Assembly: GCF_004801905.1 (NCBI RefSeq)
Contig: NZ_SSSN01000009.1
Location: forward strand, 229,607-293,606
Origin: Orlajensenia flava
Lineage (GTDB): Bacteria; Actinomycetota; Actinomycetes; Actinomycetales; Microbacteriaceae
Direction of reading: 5' to 3'
DNA length: 64,000 nucleotides
The position numbers and the translations under genes were made by a program. Shown here piece by piece: positions 34,255-44,630 of this stretch (position 1 is its first letter; the number at the start of each line of letters is the position of its first letter). The notes beneath the pieces are model-generated. The model made no database searches. It saw only the letters and a list, made by a program, of their open reading frames with translations, and was not told the DNA's origin.

Positions 34255-35349
34255 TCAATCAGCTGCTTCTGCGCGCTTCTTGTCAGCCTCGGACCCATCG
34301 TCCTCGCCGTTGCTCAGCCGGATACGCCTGCCCTCTTCGACGTCGGCCTGCTCCTGCTTGTCCTTCTTGTCGCTCTTGACGGTGTCCCTCGGGGGCAGCT
34401 TGATGTTCTCCTCGGCCGCGATACCAGCCTGCAACTGTCGGCCCCGCTCGAGTTCGGCGTCGAGCTCTGCTCCGAAGAGCAGGGCGAGATTGGCGATCCA
34501 GAGCCACAGCAGGAAGATGATGATTCCCGCGAACGAACCGTAGGTGCGGTCGTAGTTGGAGAAGTTGCTCACGTAGAAGCCGAACCCGACCGATGCGATC
34601 AGCAGCACGACGAGGGCGAGGATGGCGCCGAGGCTCACCCACCGGAATTTCGGCTGCTTGGCGTTGGGGGTCGCGTAGTACAGAACGGCGAGGATCAGGA
34701 TGACGGCGAACGCGAGGACCGGCCACTTGACGATCGACCACGTGACCTTCAGGGCCGCCCCCACTCCGAGCGCATCGCCGACGGCATCCGCGACCGGTCC
34801 CGACACCACCAGCAGGATCGCGATGAGGAGGATGAGCACAATGGCGATGACCGTCACGACGAGTTGCGTCGTTCGCAGCTTCCAGAACGGGCGACCCTCT
34901 TCGATTTCGTAGATGCGATTCATCGCACGGCTGAACGCGCCGACGTACCCTGACGCCGACCAGATGGCCAGCACGATTCCCGTTACCAAGGCGAAGCCCG
35001 CCGCCGGTGAAGCGGCGAACTGCTCGAGCGGTTTACGGATGATCTCCACGGTGCCGCCCGGAGCCACATCCCTCACGATGCCGAGCAGCGCCGTCGTGGC
35101 GCTCTTTCCCTGCCCGAAGACGCCCAGCAGCGAGGTGATGGCCAACAGTGCGGGAAACAAAGAGAGCACGGCGTAATAGACCAGTGACGCGGCAATGTCA
35201 GGGCATTGGTCGGAGATGAACTCTCGGAAGGTCTTCTTGGCGACGTACCCCCACGAGCGCCGCGTCACCTCGGTGGGCGAATCGGGCTTGCGCTCGTCAT
35301 CGGGCGCCGGGGCATCCGCCTGCTTTTTACTCGCCGTCTCTGAGGACAC
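34255..35349 (-). CDS. YihY/BrkB-family membrane protein
   Basis: 364 residues from GTG 35349 with AGGAG upstream. Six membrane segments follow an N-terminal acidic tail. The family signatures ALSLFPALLAITSLLG-type and SNYDRTYGSFAGIIIFLLWLWIANLALLFGAELDAELER are present, typical of YihY, once misnamed RNase BN. The C-terminal cytoplasmic tail is rich in Lys, Glu and Asp. Function is unresolved. Confidence 0.9.
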   Translation of the reverse strand: MSSETASKKQADAPAPDDERKPDSPTEVTRRSWGYVAKKTFREFISDQCPDIAASLVYYAVLSLFPALLAITSLLGVFGQGKSATTALLGIVRDVAPGGTVEIIRKPLEQFAASPAAGFALVTGIVLAIWSASGYVGAFSRAMNRIYEIEEGRPFWKLRTTQLVVTVIAIVLILLIAILLVVSGPVADAVGDALGVGAALKVTWSIVKWPVLAFAVILILAVLYYATPNAKQPKFRWVSLGAILALVVLLIASVGFGFYVSNFSNYDRTYGSFAGIIIFLLWLWIANLALLFGAELDAELERGRQLQAGIAAEENIKLPPRDTVKSDKKDKQEQADVEEGRRIRLSNGEDDGSEADKKRAEAAD

Positions 35350-35573
35350 AACAACTCCTACCCGCTCGCGTGGTGCTGGTCATGTGATCGCCGCTCTGAA
35401 AAGAGTGCGCCTTCACTGCCGTCTGGAGCAGGGGCATGACAACACACCACCGCGCGTGGTACGAGGATGGGAGCCCAAACCGGGCGACAAGGACGATGTT
35501 TGTTCGATGCACGGCACGGCTGCCCTGTTGTCAAGCCGTAGCGGAAACCACGGCGGGGGCGTGGGCTGCCTCC

Positions 35574-35711
35574 ATGGACAGCGAAAAGCAAAACACTCAG
35601 GGAACGCCGGACGAGGACGAAGCAGCCGACACTGCTTCCGGTGGCGCCCCGGACGCGCCCGACACGACAGACGACGAAGACCGTCCGGTGGACAATCCAT
35701 CCGGCGGTTGA
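35574..35711 (+). CDS. Possible small acidic protein
   Basis: 45 residues from ATG 35574, very rich in Asp, Glu, Thr, Pro and Gly (EDEAADTASGGAPDAPD) and likely disordered. There is no good ribosome site before it. It lies alone in the 404-bp gap between the YihY gene and the next small gene (35350-35754), which otherwise shows no recognisable feature. Confidence 0.3.
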   Translation: MDSEKQNTQGTPDEDEAADTASGGAPDAPDTTDDEDRPVDNPSGG

Positions 35712-35754
35712 AGGACCCCCACCAGCGGGCGTGTCGATCTGCCGCCCACAGTTG

Positions 35755-35970
35755 TTACAGCGCGCTGAGCTCGTCGCGCAGCCGCTGCTTTGTTGCGTCG
35801 TCGACTCGACCACCGGCAGCGCCGAGTGCCGCGTCGAGGCTCATCCCGCGGGCCAGGCTGATCATCGGGTTGGAGGACACCCCAGGAGCGATGCGCTCGA
35901 GAATCGCAACCGCATCTGAATCATCCAGCAAGGTGCCGACCTTCACGGTGGCGATGTTGTACCTGCCCAT
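35755..35970 (-). CDS. Small hypothetical protein
   Basis: 70-71 residues from ATG 35970, preceded by GAGGAGC. The sequence MGRYNIATVKVGTLLDDSDAV is followed by AILERIAPGVSSNPMISLARGMSLDAALGAAGG and RVDDATKQRLRDELSAL, which suggests a small helical domain. No family recognised. Confidence 0.6.
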   Translation of the reverse strand: MGRYNIATVKVGTLLDDSDAVAILERIAPGVSSNPMISLARGMSLDAALGAAGGRVDDATKQRLRDELSAL

Positions 35971-36202
35971 GCTGCTCCTCAGTCTCGACTTCATCGTTAC
36001 ACGTCGCCCCCTCTTCGTCGAGACCCGATCCCAATCGTGACCGCGCCCGCCTGCCGTGGCGGTCGACGACCCCGATGCCGCGTTCGCGCAGGCTGTCGCG
36101 CAATTGGGCCGAGTCCACCATCCACAAGCCGATTCGCTGACTGGCAACGGTTCCGCGTCGTTGCAAGTACGACGACAGAGCCGTGTAAGTGAGTGCGGTC
36201 AC
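35921..36202 (-). CDS. Uncertain small ORF upstream of and overlapping the preceding gene
   Basis: ATG 36202 opens a frame of 93 residues. The first about 50 (MTALTYTALSSYLQRRGTVA, then ASQRIGLWMVDSAQLRDSLRERGIGVVDRHG) have coding-like composition. The rest is charged and overlaps the start of the 35755-35970 gene in another frame. It is 32 bp from the divergent SDR start. It may be a decayed or real small gene; I cannot decide. Confidence 0.3.
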   Translation of the reverse strand: MTALTYTALSSYLQRRGTVASQRIGLWMVDSAQLRDSLRERGIGVVDRHGRRARSRLGSGLDEEGATCNDEVETEEQHGQVQHRHREGRHLAG

Positions 36203-36234
36203 CGTTGGTCTGGGACTCGGCAGAGGAGGCAGGC

Positions 36235-36936
36235 GTGAGGAAACGCTTCGAGGAGATGACCGTGCTCGTCACGGGAGCTAATCGCGGGCTCGGCTCCGCG
36301 TTCGCGAGTGCGCTCGTGGAACGGGGAGCGATGAAGGTGTACGCGGCAGCCCGCGACCCCGAGGCGATCCGCACTCCCGGAGTCACTGCGGTCGGGCTCG
36401 ATGTGACGGACCACACACAGCTCGCGGGACTGGCAGAACGACTGTCGGACGTGACGATGGTGATCAACAACTCCGGTATCCATCGGCGCACCTCACTGTT
36501 CGATGACGACGCTGTCGATGTCGTCGAGTCCGTACTGCGCACGAATCTGCTCGGCACGCTCGCTGTGAGCGCGGCTTTCACGCCGGTGATCATCGCGAAC
36601 GGGGCCGGCGTGATCGCGAATATGCTCTCGGCGGGGTCGTGGCTTGCCGGGCCGGGCAACCTGGCGTACGCCGTCTCGAAGGCTGCTGCGCTGTCGTTGA
36701 CGAACAACATGCGGGCCGAGCTGGGACCGAAGGGTGTGCAGGTGACCGCAATCCATGCCGGATTCATCGACACCGACATGATGGCCGCATTTCCCGGCGC
36801 GAAGCTCAGCCCACGCGACGTCTCGAATGCCGCACTGTCGGCCATCGCGGAGGGAGCCCAGGAAGTGCTCGTCGATGAGATGTCTTGGCGCGCGAAAACG
36901 GCATCCGCGCTCCCGGTACCGGGATTCCCCGCCTGA
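36235..36936 (+). CDS. SDR-family oxidoreductase
   Basis: 233 residues from GTG 36235, with GAGGAGG upstream. VLVTGANRGLGSAFA is the cofactor motif, MVINNSGI follows, and YAVSKAAALSLT holds Tyr and Lys. The Ser of the triad may be in NMLSAGSWL. It resembles small SDRs annotated as 3-oxoacyl-ACP-like reductases; the substrate is unknown. The neighbours do not show a pathway. Confidence 0.86.
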   Translation: MRKRFEEMTVLVTGANRGLGSAFASALVERGAMKVYAAARDPEAIRTPGVTAVGLDVTDHTQLAGLAERLSDVTMVINNSGIHRRTSLFDDDAVDVVESVLRTNLLGTLAVSAAFTPVIIANGAGVIANMLSAGSWLAGPGNLAYAVSKAAALSLTNNMRAELGPKGVQVTAIHAGFIDTDMMAAFPGAKLSPRDVSNAALSAIAEGAQEVLVDEMSWRAKTASALPVPGFPA

Positions 36937-36994
36937 TCGCTTGCTGATCCCTCACCGGACGCGAGACGAGGATACTGCTGCGTATGCTCGGTGG

Positions 36995-37705
36995 ATGGTC
37001 GTCGGGTTCGATTCTGTACTTTTCCGATCTCCGAATCCGGAGCGTGCCGCCGCGTTCTGGGGTGCGATTCTGGAACGGTCCCCGGTCGACCATGGCGGGG
37101 AATGGCAACTAGCGGGCTGCGATGGACAGATCGGACTGCGCTTCACCCACGGCGACGGCCACGGCGATGGAAAGAATCGACTCCACCTGCATCTGAGCGA
37201 GGCGCGACGCGCTCAGCAAGACACCATCGCCGCCTGCGAAGCGGTCGGTGGCTGGCTTCAGGGCAACGGTCACGTGCCGGCGAACAGCTTTGCCGTGATG
37301 GCCGATCCGGTTGCTGATGAGTTCTGCGTGATCGAAGACGGCAACGCTTACCTCTCGGGATGCGGACCCCTCGGTGAGGTCACGTGCGAAGGCACCGCCG
37401 CCGTCGGCCGATTCTGGAGCCGCGCGCTCGGCTGGCCGATGGTGTGGGAGGAGGGAGAGGAGACCGCCATCCAGTCACCGTCCGGCGGAACGAAGCTCGC
37501 CTGGAGCGGGGATGATGTCGATCCGGCACGAAACAACACCCGCCAACGCTTCATCCTCGCCGTTGATCGTGCCGAGCTCCGAGCAGAACTCGACCGCCTT
37601 TCAACCCTCGGAGCCACGGATGCCGTCAGCATCTCCTCAGGCATGCTCCTTCGCGATCCCGATGGAGTCGAGTTCGAGCTGCGCGTGCTGCCCGCCGATC
37701 GCTGA
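36995..37705 (+). CDS. VOC-family protein, two-domain
   Basis: 236 residues from ATG 36995. Two glyoxalase-like VOC units are visible: PNPERAAAFWGAILE with GLRFTHGDGHGDG, and RFWSRALGWPMVWEEGEETAIQ with LLRDPDGVEFELRVLPADR at the end. Such proteins are dioxygenase-, lyase- or drug-binding-like. It resembles the PhnB/glyoxalase-like domain proteins; no substrate can be named. It is downstream of an SDR gene with 58 bp between. Confidence 0.83.
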   Translation: MVVGFDSVLFRSPNPERAAAFWGAILERSPVDHGGEWQLAGCDGQIGLRFTHGDGHGDGKNRLHLHLSEARRAQQDTIAACEAVGGWLQGNGHVPANSFAVMADPVADEFCVIEDGNAYLSGCGPLGEVTCEGTAAVGRFWSRALGWPMVWEEGEETAIQSPSGGTKLAWSGDDVDPARNNTRQRFILAVDRAELRAELDRLSTLGATDAVSISSGMLLRDPDGVEFELRVLPADR

Positions 37706-37709
37706 CGAT

Positions 37710-37743
37710 GCGCTGCGCTGCGTTGCGCTGCGCTGCGCTGCGC
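37710..37743. repeat. Pentanucleotide GCGCT tandem repeat
   Basis: Six near-perfect 5-bp units (one GCGTT variant) and a partial one, directly after the VOC stop. It is in the short gap before the hydrolase remnant. Confidence 0.8.
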
Positions 37744-37771
37744 ACACGATGATCGCGGTGTGCTGCGCCAT

Positions 37772-37960
37772 TCAGGGGTGGGCGAGCATGAACCGCGTGA
37801 GTGCGGTTGCGACGCGCTCGGGTTTGCCGTCATTCCACGGGGCGTCGTGCCCTAGGCCGTCGAATTCGACGAGTTCGGAGTTTGGAAGCACTCTGCGGAG
37901 GTCGCGGATCGCTTGCCGGAGGAATGCGGGGTCTCCGTCCCCTCTGAATGATTCGCTCAT
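37772..37960 (-). pseudogene. 3' remnant of an alpha/beta hydrolase gene
   Basis: About 62 residues remain, with the end of an alpha/beta hydrolase: DLRRVLPNSELVEFDGLGHDAPW carries the catalytic His region, then a closing helix and LTRFMLAHP. No core with nucleophile elbow is present upstream on the minus strand; instead the VOC gene's 3' end overlaps its first codons. So it is a truncated copy, not a functional enzyme. Confidence 0.7.
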
Positions 37961-38316
37961 CGAGTGGAGAGGCACACGAGGTGGCCGTCAACATCGCGGA
38001 TGACGGCCATCGTCTCACCCCAGGGTCGCCACATGGGTTCATCGACGACGATCCCGCCCTCCGTCTTCCACGCTTCGACGATCGCACTGAGGTCGTCGAC
38101 GGCGAAACCGACCGCCACGCTGGTATCGCTCGGGGTTGTCGAGCGTTCATGCAACATGACCTCCACGTTGTCTCGCGTCACGAGCCACGCGAATTCGCCG
38201 CGTCGATCGCGAAGCTCCAGGCCCAGCACGTCCCGGTAGAAGTGGATGGCCGGCTCCAAGACGCTGACAGAGACGATCAACCTGAGGACTGACGGATCGG
38301 GGTGTTGAGAAGGCAT
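37957..38316 (-). CDS. VOC-family protein, single domain
   Basis: 119 residues from ATG 38316. One full glyoxalase/bleomycin-resistance domain: EPAIHFYRDVLGLELRDRRG, WLVTRDNVEVMLHE, and PWGETMAVIRDVDGHLVCL. It may bind or modify a small toxin or metabolite. It is divergent from a MarR regulator with an 18-bp perfect palindrome between, so it is likely inducible. Confidence 0.87.
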   Translation of the reverse strand: MPSQHPDPSVLRLIVSVSVLEPAIHFYRDVLGLELRDRRGEFAWLVTRDNVEVMLHERSTTPSDTSVAVGFAVDDLSAIVEAWKTEGGIVVDEPMWRPWGETMAVIRDVDGHLVCLSTR

Positions 38317-38333
38317 ACGAGATCGTCACAGTT

Positions 38334-38351
38334 TTGACAGGTACCTGTCAA
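38334..38351. promoter_or_regulatory. Perfect 18-bp palindrome, likely MarR operator
   Basis: TTGACAGGTACCTGTCAA lies between the divergent VOC (start 38316) and MarR (start 38435) genes. TTGACA within it resembles a -35 box, so binding would probably block a promoter. Confidence 0.75.
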
Positions 38352-38434
38352 GCTGTAAGGCTGGGGGGTGGCGGGACGCCGTGACCTTCGTGAACCCGCC
38401 GTCGGTCGCAGACAGAGCGAATGAGGGGATGGAC

Positions 38435-38938
38435 ATGACGCACGAGCGAGATCCTGGGCAGGTTCTGACGGAGTTGATCAACGAAGTGTTCCGCGCCAAT
38501 GGGGCGTTCTTAGCTGCCGGCAACCACCTCACATCGGCTGCGGGTCTGACCGCCGCGAAACTGCAGGTCCTCGGATTCATCAGACGGGGGCCTGTCACCG
38601 TCGCCTCTCTTGCCCGCTCCCGAGGGTTGAGCCGGCAGAGCGTTCAGGAGGCCGCGAATCGCCTCATCGCCGACGGACTTGTCGAGCGTGAAGAGAATCC
38701 CGACGATGGGCGTGCCCCTCTGCTTCGCATCACCGCTGAGGGATGGCGGGCCTTCCGCGCCACCGAACCCGCTCGGGATGCCTGGGCCAACCAGACGGCC
38801 CGGAGCGTGAACGTGGCGGACATCGAGACCACGATCACGGTCCTTCGAACCCTGCGCGACACCATTTCAGATGGACGACCTTCTCGTGGCCAAAGCGAAA
38901 GAACGATTGCGCGGCAAACCCCCACTGTCCGCCCCTAG
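38435..38938 (+). CDS. MarR-family regulator
   Basis: 167 residues from ATG 38435; AGGGG six bases upstream favours it over in-frame GTG 38381 or ATG 38429. HTH and wing are clear: RGPVTVASLARSRGLSRQSVQEAANRL and REENPDDGRAPLLRITAEG. It most likely controls the divergent VOC gene through the palindrome between them. Confidence 0.87.
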   Translation: MTHERDPGQVLTELINEVFRANGAFLAAGNHLTSAAGLTAAKLQVLGFIRRGPVTVASLARSRGLSRQSVQEAANRLIADGLVEREENPDDGRAPLLRITAEGWRAFRATEPARDAWANQTARSVNVADIETTITVLRTLRDTISDGRPSRGQSERTIARQTPTVRP

Positions 38939-39048
38939 AAAGTCGCTGCGAACAGCCGCCGCAGCCACCCCACCAGCTCCTCGCCGACGCGAGACGCGTC
39001 GCCGAGCGTTGACCAGTCGGTGCGGGGTGCCACGCCGATCCGGGGCAG
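38935..39048 (-). pseudogene. 3' remnant of an unidentified gene
   Basis: A minus-strand frame ends at TAG 38937-38935. The last 37 sense codons (PRIGVAPRTDWSTLGDASRV to ELVGWLRRLFAATF) have strongly GC-rich third positions and an amphipathic end helix. Upstream, the frame becomes the antisense of the plus-strand gene at 39058. It reads as the tail of a gene lost by rearrangement; the family is unknown. Confidence 0.4.
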
Positions 39049-39057
39049 GATGGACGC

Positions 39058-39477
39058 ATGGATGCCTGTTCCCAGCTCGCCGAGACGGCGTCCGATCTCG
39101 CGCGAACGGCGGCATCGCCGCGACATTTCCTTATCGAGCTCGGCGAGCGCGTCGGCGGAGTGCGTCGGGGCGTGTTCTGGGCTACGGATGCCGCCAGCGG
39201 CGGAAGCAACCGTCTGCGTGGGCGGGGCTTCCGTCCCGTGGTCGACGACGACACCGATGGGCAGGCTCGTCACTTCGCAGGCATCGTGGCAGTGGCCGCC
39301 CGTCTCGGGCCCGGTCTCACCCGCTGGCTCTCCATCCACGTCGGCCGGGATGCCCCGGAGTCGGCCGACGGCCGCCTGACCGACCTCGCCGTCGGGTTCG
39401 TCGCGCGCATCCGCTCCGGCCAGTTGGAGCCGGCGGATGCGGCCGAGTGGATCCGCGGAAACCTCTGCGGCCGATGA
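39058..39477 (+). CDS. Conserved hypothetical protein, GQARHFAG type
   Basis: 139 residues from ATG 39058. The second half has the pattern DTDGQARHFAGIVAVAARLG and GRDAPESADGRLTDLAVGFVARI, then a final AAEWIRGNLCG. I recall such proteins in actinobacteria without a function; there is no signal or membrane segment. It overlaps the start of the J-domain gene by ATGA, so the two are translationally coupled. Confidence 0.68.
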   Translation: MDACSQLAETASDLARTAASPRHFLIELGERVGGVRRGVFWATDAASGGSNRLRGRGFRPVVDDDTDGQARHFAGIVAVAARLGPGLTRWLSIHVGRDAPESADGRLTDLAVGFVARIRSGQLEPADAAEWIRGNLCGR

Positions 39478-40208
39478 GTCCCGATCAGGCCGCCGCTGTC
39501 CTCGGCGTCTCCCCCTCCGCGACGGACGCGCAGATCCGGGCCGCTTACCGAGCGCGCGCCCGAGCCGCGCATCCCGATCGCTTCGCGGATGGCACGGCCC
39601 GGCAGCGAGCCGAGGCATCGGAACGGTTCATCCTCGTCGGCCGAGCATATGAGGAACTCAGCCGACATCCGGCACGACGTGGGGCCGGCCCGACCGCTGC
39701 ACCCGCGACCCCGATGCCGCGACCCGCAGATTCGACTCCGGCCCCTGAGGCTAACGACGGCGCCGTGTTCGGCTCGGGCATCCCCCGGCCCGCATCTGTG
39801 CTCTCAGCTCGCACGCGATCGTTCTGGCGCTGGACTGCCATCATCGTCGCGGCGCTGCTCGCGCTGCTGTTCTCCAGTAACTCGGTGGGCCTCTCCCCGG
39901 GCAACTTCGGCGTCTCCATCGAGTCGCCCTGGTACCTGCCCCTGATGATCGCGGCCGAGTTGCTGTGCCTGCTCGCCTGCGTTGCCTGCGCCGTGTTCGC
40001 GGCGACCGGGCGCCTTCTCGTCGCTGCGGCACTGCTCTCGGGCCTCGTGCTGCTGGGCTTCTTCGTCGCGAGCCTGCTGCTCGCGCCGTTCACGGTGAGC
40101 AGTCTGTTCTTCGCGGCGTTCGGGACGGCCCTCACGGCGAGCCCGTTCGTGGCCCTGCTGCTGATGGGACGTGCCCAGCGCGATCGGGTGGCGCTCGGCA
40201 GGGGCTGA
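39474..40208 (+). CDS. J-domain membrane protein
   Basis: 244 residues from ATG 39474. The N-terminal J domain (about 1-65) has VLGVSPSATDAQIRAAYRARARAAHPDRF: the HPD tripeptide is intact, so it can stimulate an Hsp70 ATPase. A Pro/Ala-rich linker and four hydrophobic segments (about 110-235) follow. It could recruit DnaK to the membrane. It is coupled to the preceding gene by ATGA overlap. Confidence 0.82.
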   Translation: MSPDQAAAVLGVSPSATDAQIRAAYRARARAAHPDRFADGTARQRAEASERFILVGRAYEELSRHPARRGAGPTAAPATPMPRPADSTPAPEANDGAVFGSGIPRPASVLSARTRSFWRWTAIIVAALLALLFSSNSVGLSPGNFGVSIESPWYLPLMIAAELLCLLACVACAVFAATGRLLVAAALLSGLVLLGFFVASLLLAPFTVSSLFFAAFGTALTASPFVALLLMGRAQRDRVALGRG

Positions 40209-40214
40209 CGCGGA

Positions 40215-42866
<2,652 letters not shown>

Positions 42867-42927
42867 GCGTCGAGCGTACGACCTCCCCGTTTACGACCGT
42901 GTTTCGTGACGCCTCGATATGGCTCCG

Positions 42928-43551
42928 CTACTCGACCAGCAGATCGGATGCCGTTCGCCACCACTCATCGGCGATCATCCGGTGGCCGCGCGCAGACGGA
43001 TGCACGCCATCCGGCACGATCTGTTCGACACCCTCGCGGGCCGCGGCGGCGGTGAACAGGTCGTCGAGGGGAACGAGCCGTGCGGAGTACTCCTCGGCGA
43101 GGGATCGGGTCACAGCGATCTTCTCCTCGAGGTCGTCATCCCGCCACGCACGCTGATCGTCGGTGAGCGGTACGAAGAAGGGTTCCATCAGCACGAGCCT
43201 GCTCACCCCTGCTGCGACGGTCGCGTCGAGGACGGCCGCGTAGCCCTCCCGGAACGCGGTCGCTGTCGTGGGGTCGTCGCTGTCGTAGCGCCGCCACATG
43301 TCGTTGACGCCCACGAGCACGGTCACGACGTCGGGCCGCGCGGCGAGCACGTCATCCGCCCATCGTCGACGCAGGTCGGCCACGCGGTCGCCACCGACGC
43401 CGGCGTTGATCACCTCGACCGAGGCGGCGGCCGGGTCCTCGGCGATCAGGCGGACATATCCGTCACCCCATCCGTCGGGATCCTCGCGGCGTCCGGCATC
43501 GGTGATGCTGTCGCCGCCGAACAGCACTCTGGGTCGTACGGACGGGCTCAT
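42928..43551 (-). CDS. SGNH/GDSL-family esterase of the GH130 operon
   Basis: 207 residues from ATG 43551 with GAGGAGAG upstream. Blocks: VLFGGDSITDAGR (Ser), GVGGDRVADL (Gly), LVGVNDMW (Asn), DGVHPSARGH (Asp and His). No signal peptide. Its start overlaps the preceding GH130 stop by ATGA, so it belongs to the operon. In this setting a carbohydrate acetylesterase that removes acetyl groups from imported sugars is likely (inference). Confidence 0.88.
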   Translation of the reverse strand: MSPSVRPRVLFGGDSITDAGRREDPDGWGDGYVRLIAEDPAAASVEVINAGVGGDRVADLRRRWADDVLAARPDVVTVLVGVNDMWRRYDSDDPTTATAFREGYAAVLDATVAAGVSRLVLMEPFFVPLTDDQRAWRDDDLEEKIAVTRSLAEEYSARLVPLDDLFTAAAAREGVEQIVPDGVHPSARGHRMIADEWWRTASDLLVE

Positions 43552-44630
43552 GGTTTCTCTCCTCGAATGCTCTTCGGACGGATGTCGGTTGGCAGCTGGC
43601 GCCCGTAGAACTGCAGTGATCGCTCCCCCACCGGCGAGTCCCACCCCTGGGCGAACGTGTCCCGACCCCGCCAGTCGATGATCCCGCCCCAGGCAAGCGT
43701 TCCCCCGGTCGTGAGGGCGATCGGATGGAACGGGTCGCCCACCTCGTACAGCGCCTGCCCGGCGGACCACACGCCGCCGCGATCGTAGAAGAAGTCGAGC
43801 ACGAGGCGATCGTCCCGCACGAACGCCGTCGCAACCTCGTGCACCCGGCCGCGGCCGAGGTCCAGATAGGGCTGCGGACTGAACGTCCACGATCGGAGGT
43901 CGTCGGACCGCCCGACGTGCGGCACGCCGTCGCACCCCTCGGAAAGGAACATCAGGTACTCGCCGCCCACCGTCACTGCGTTGCCGGAAGCGTCGCGGGG
44001 TATGACGGCGCCCTTGGCCCACAGCCGGCTGGTGCCGTGGTCGATCACCGGGCCGAGCTTGGACCAGGTGCGCAGGTCATCGGAGACGGCGACGTTGATG
44101 TCGCAGCCGATCGAATCGACAGGATACCCGGGCGCCGGATATCGCGAGCGGTCGGCATCCGTCACGGCGAAGATGCCGTTGTAGAACAGGAACCAGCGAC
44201 CGTCGGCGCGATAGATCTTGGGATCCTCCACGCCGAGCGTCTCGTTGTCGAGCGACGGCGAGACGACCGGGTTGGCCGCATCGTCGACCCAGCCGTCCCG
44301 CTCGGTGAAGACGGCGTGGCCGATGCGAGAGGCCAGCGACTCCTTCTTCGGCGACGCACGATAGAAGAGGTGCAGCTCGTCATCCCGCGCGATGAGGGTG
44401 GGATTGAAGATCGACTCGCTCGTCCATCCGATGGCCGCCGGGTCGTGCCACTGACGCTCGGGCGTGAAGTCGAGGCCGCTCAGGCGCTCGAACGGACCGA
44501 TGGCCCAATCCGTGTCGGGCGGAAACTGCCCGAGGAAGGTCGACTGCGAGAGCGCGGCGGTCGCCGGATTGCGCCTGAGGCGCGCTTCGGCGAGCGCCAG
44601 CGACTCCTCGTGCCGGGAGAACGGCCTCAC
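43548..44630 (-). CDS. GH130-like glycoside hydrolase or phosphorylase (second copy)
   Basis: 360 residues from ATG 44630. Five-bladed propeller-like motifs are seen: IFNPTLIARDDELHLFYRAS, LGVEDPKIYRADGRWFLFYNG, and VHEVATAFVRDDRLVLDFFYDRGG. The EDP with the expected Asp acid and the ending fit GH130/GH43-like clan members, whose known activities are phosphorolysis or hydrolysis of beta-mannosides. It is more divergent than its neighbour. The ATGA overlaps at both ends indicate tight coupling. Confidence 0.77.
   Translation of the reverse strand: MRPFSRHEESLALAEARLRRNPATAALSQSTFLGQFPPDTDWAIGPFERLSGLDFTPERQWHDPAAIGWTSESIFNPTLIARDDELHLFYRASPKKESLASRIGHAVFTERDGWVDDAANPVVSPSLDNETLGVEDPKIYRADGRWFLFYNGIFAVTDADRSRYPAPGYPVDSIGCDINVAVSDDLRTWSKLGPVIDHGTSRLWAKGAVIPRDASGNAVTVGGEYLMFLSEGCDGVPHVGRSDDLRSWTFSPQPYLDLGRGRVHEVATAFVRDDRLVLDFFYDRGGVWSAGQALYEVGDPFHPIALTTGGTLAWGGIIDWRGRDTFAQGWDSPVGERSLQFYGRQLPTDIRPKSIRGEKP

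Noticed and set aside
29300-39050. A mobile element carrying the accessory patch
   Set aside because: No integrase, transposase, terminal repeats or tRNA att duplication seen; only remnants support rearrangement.
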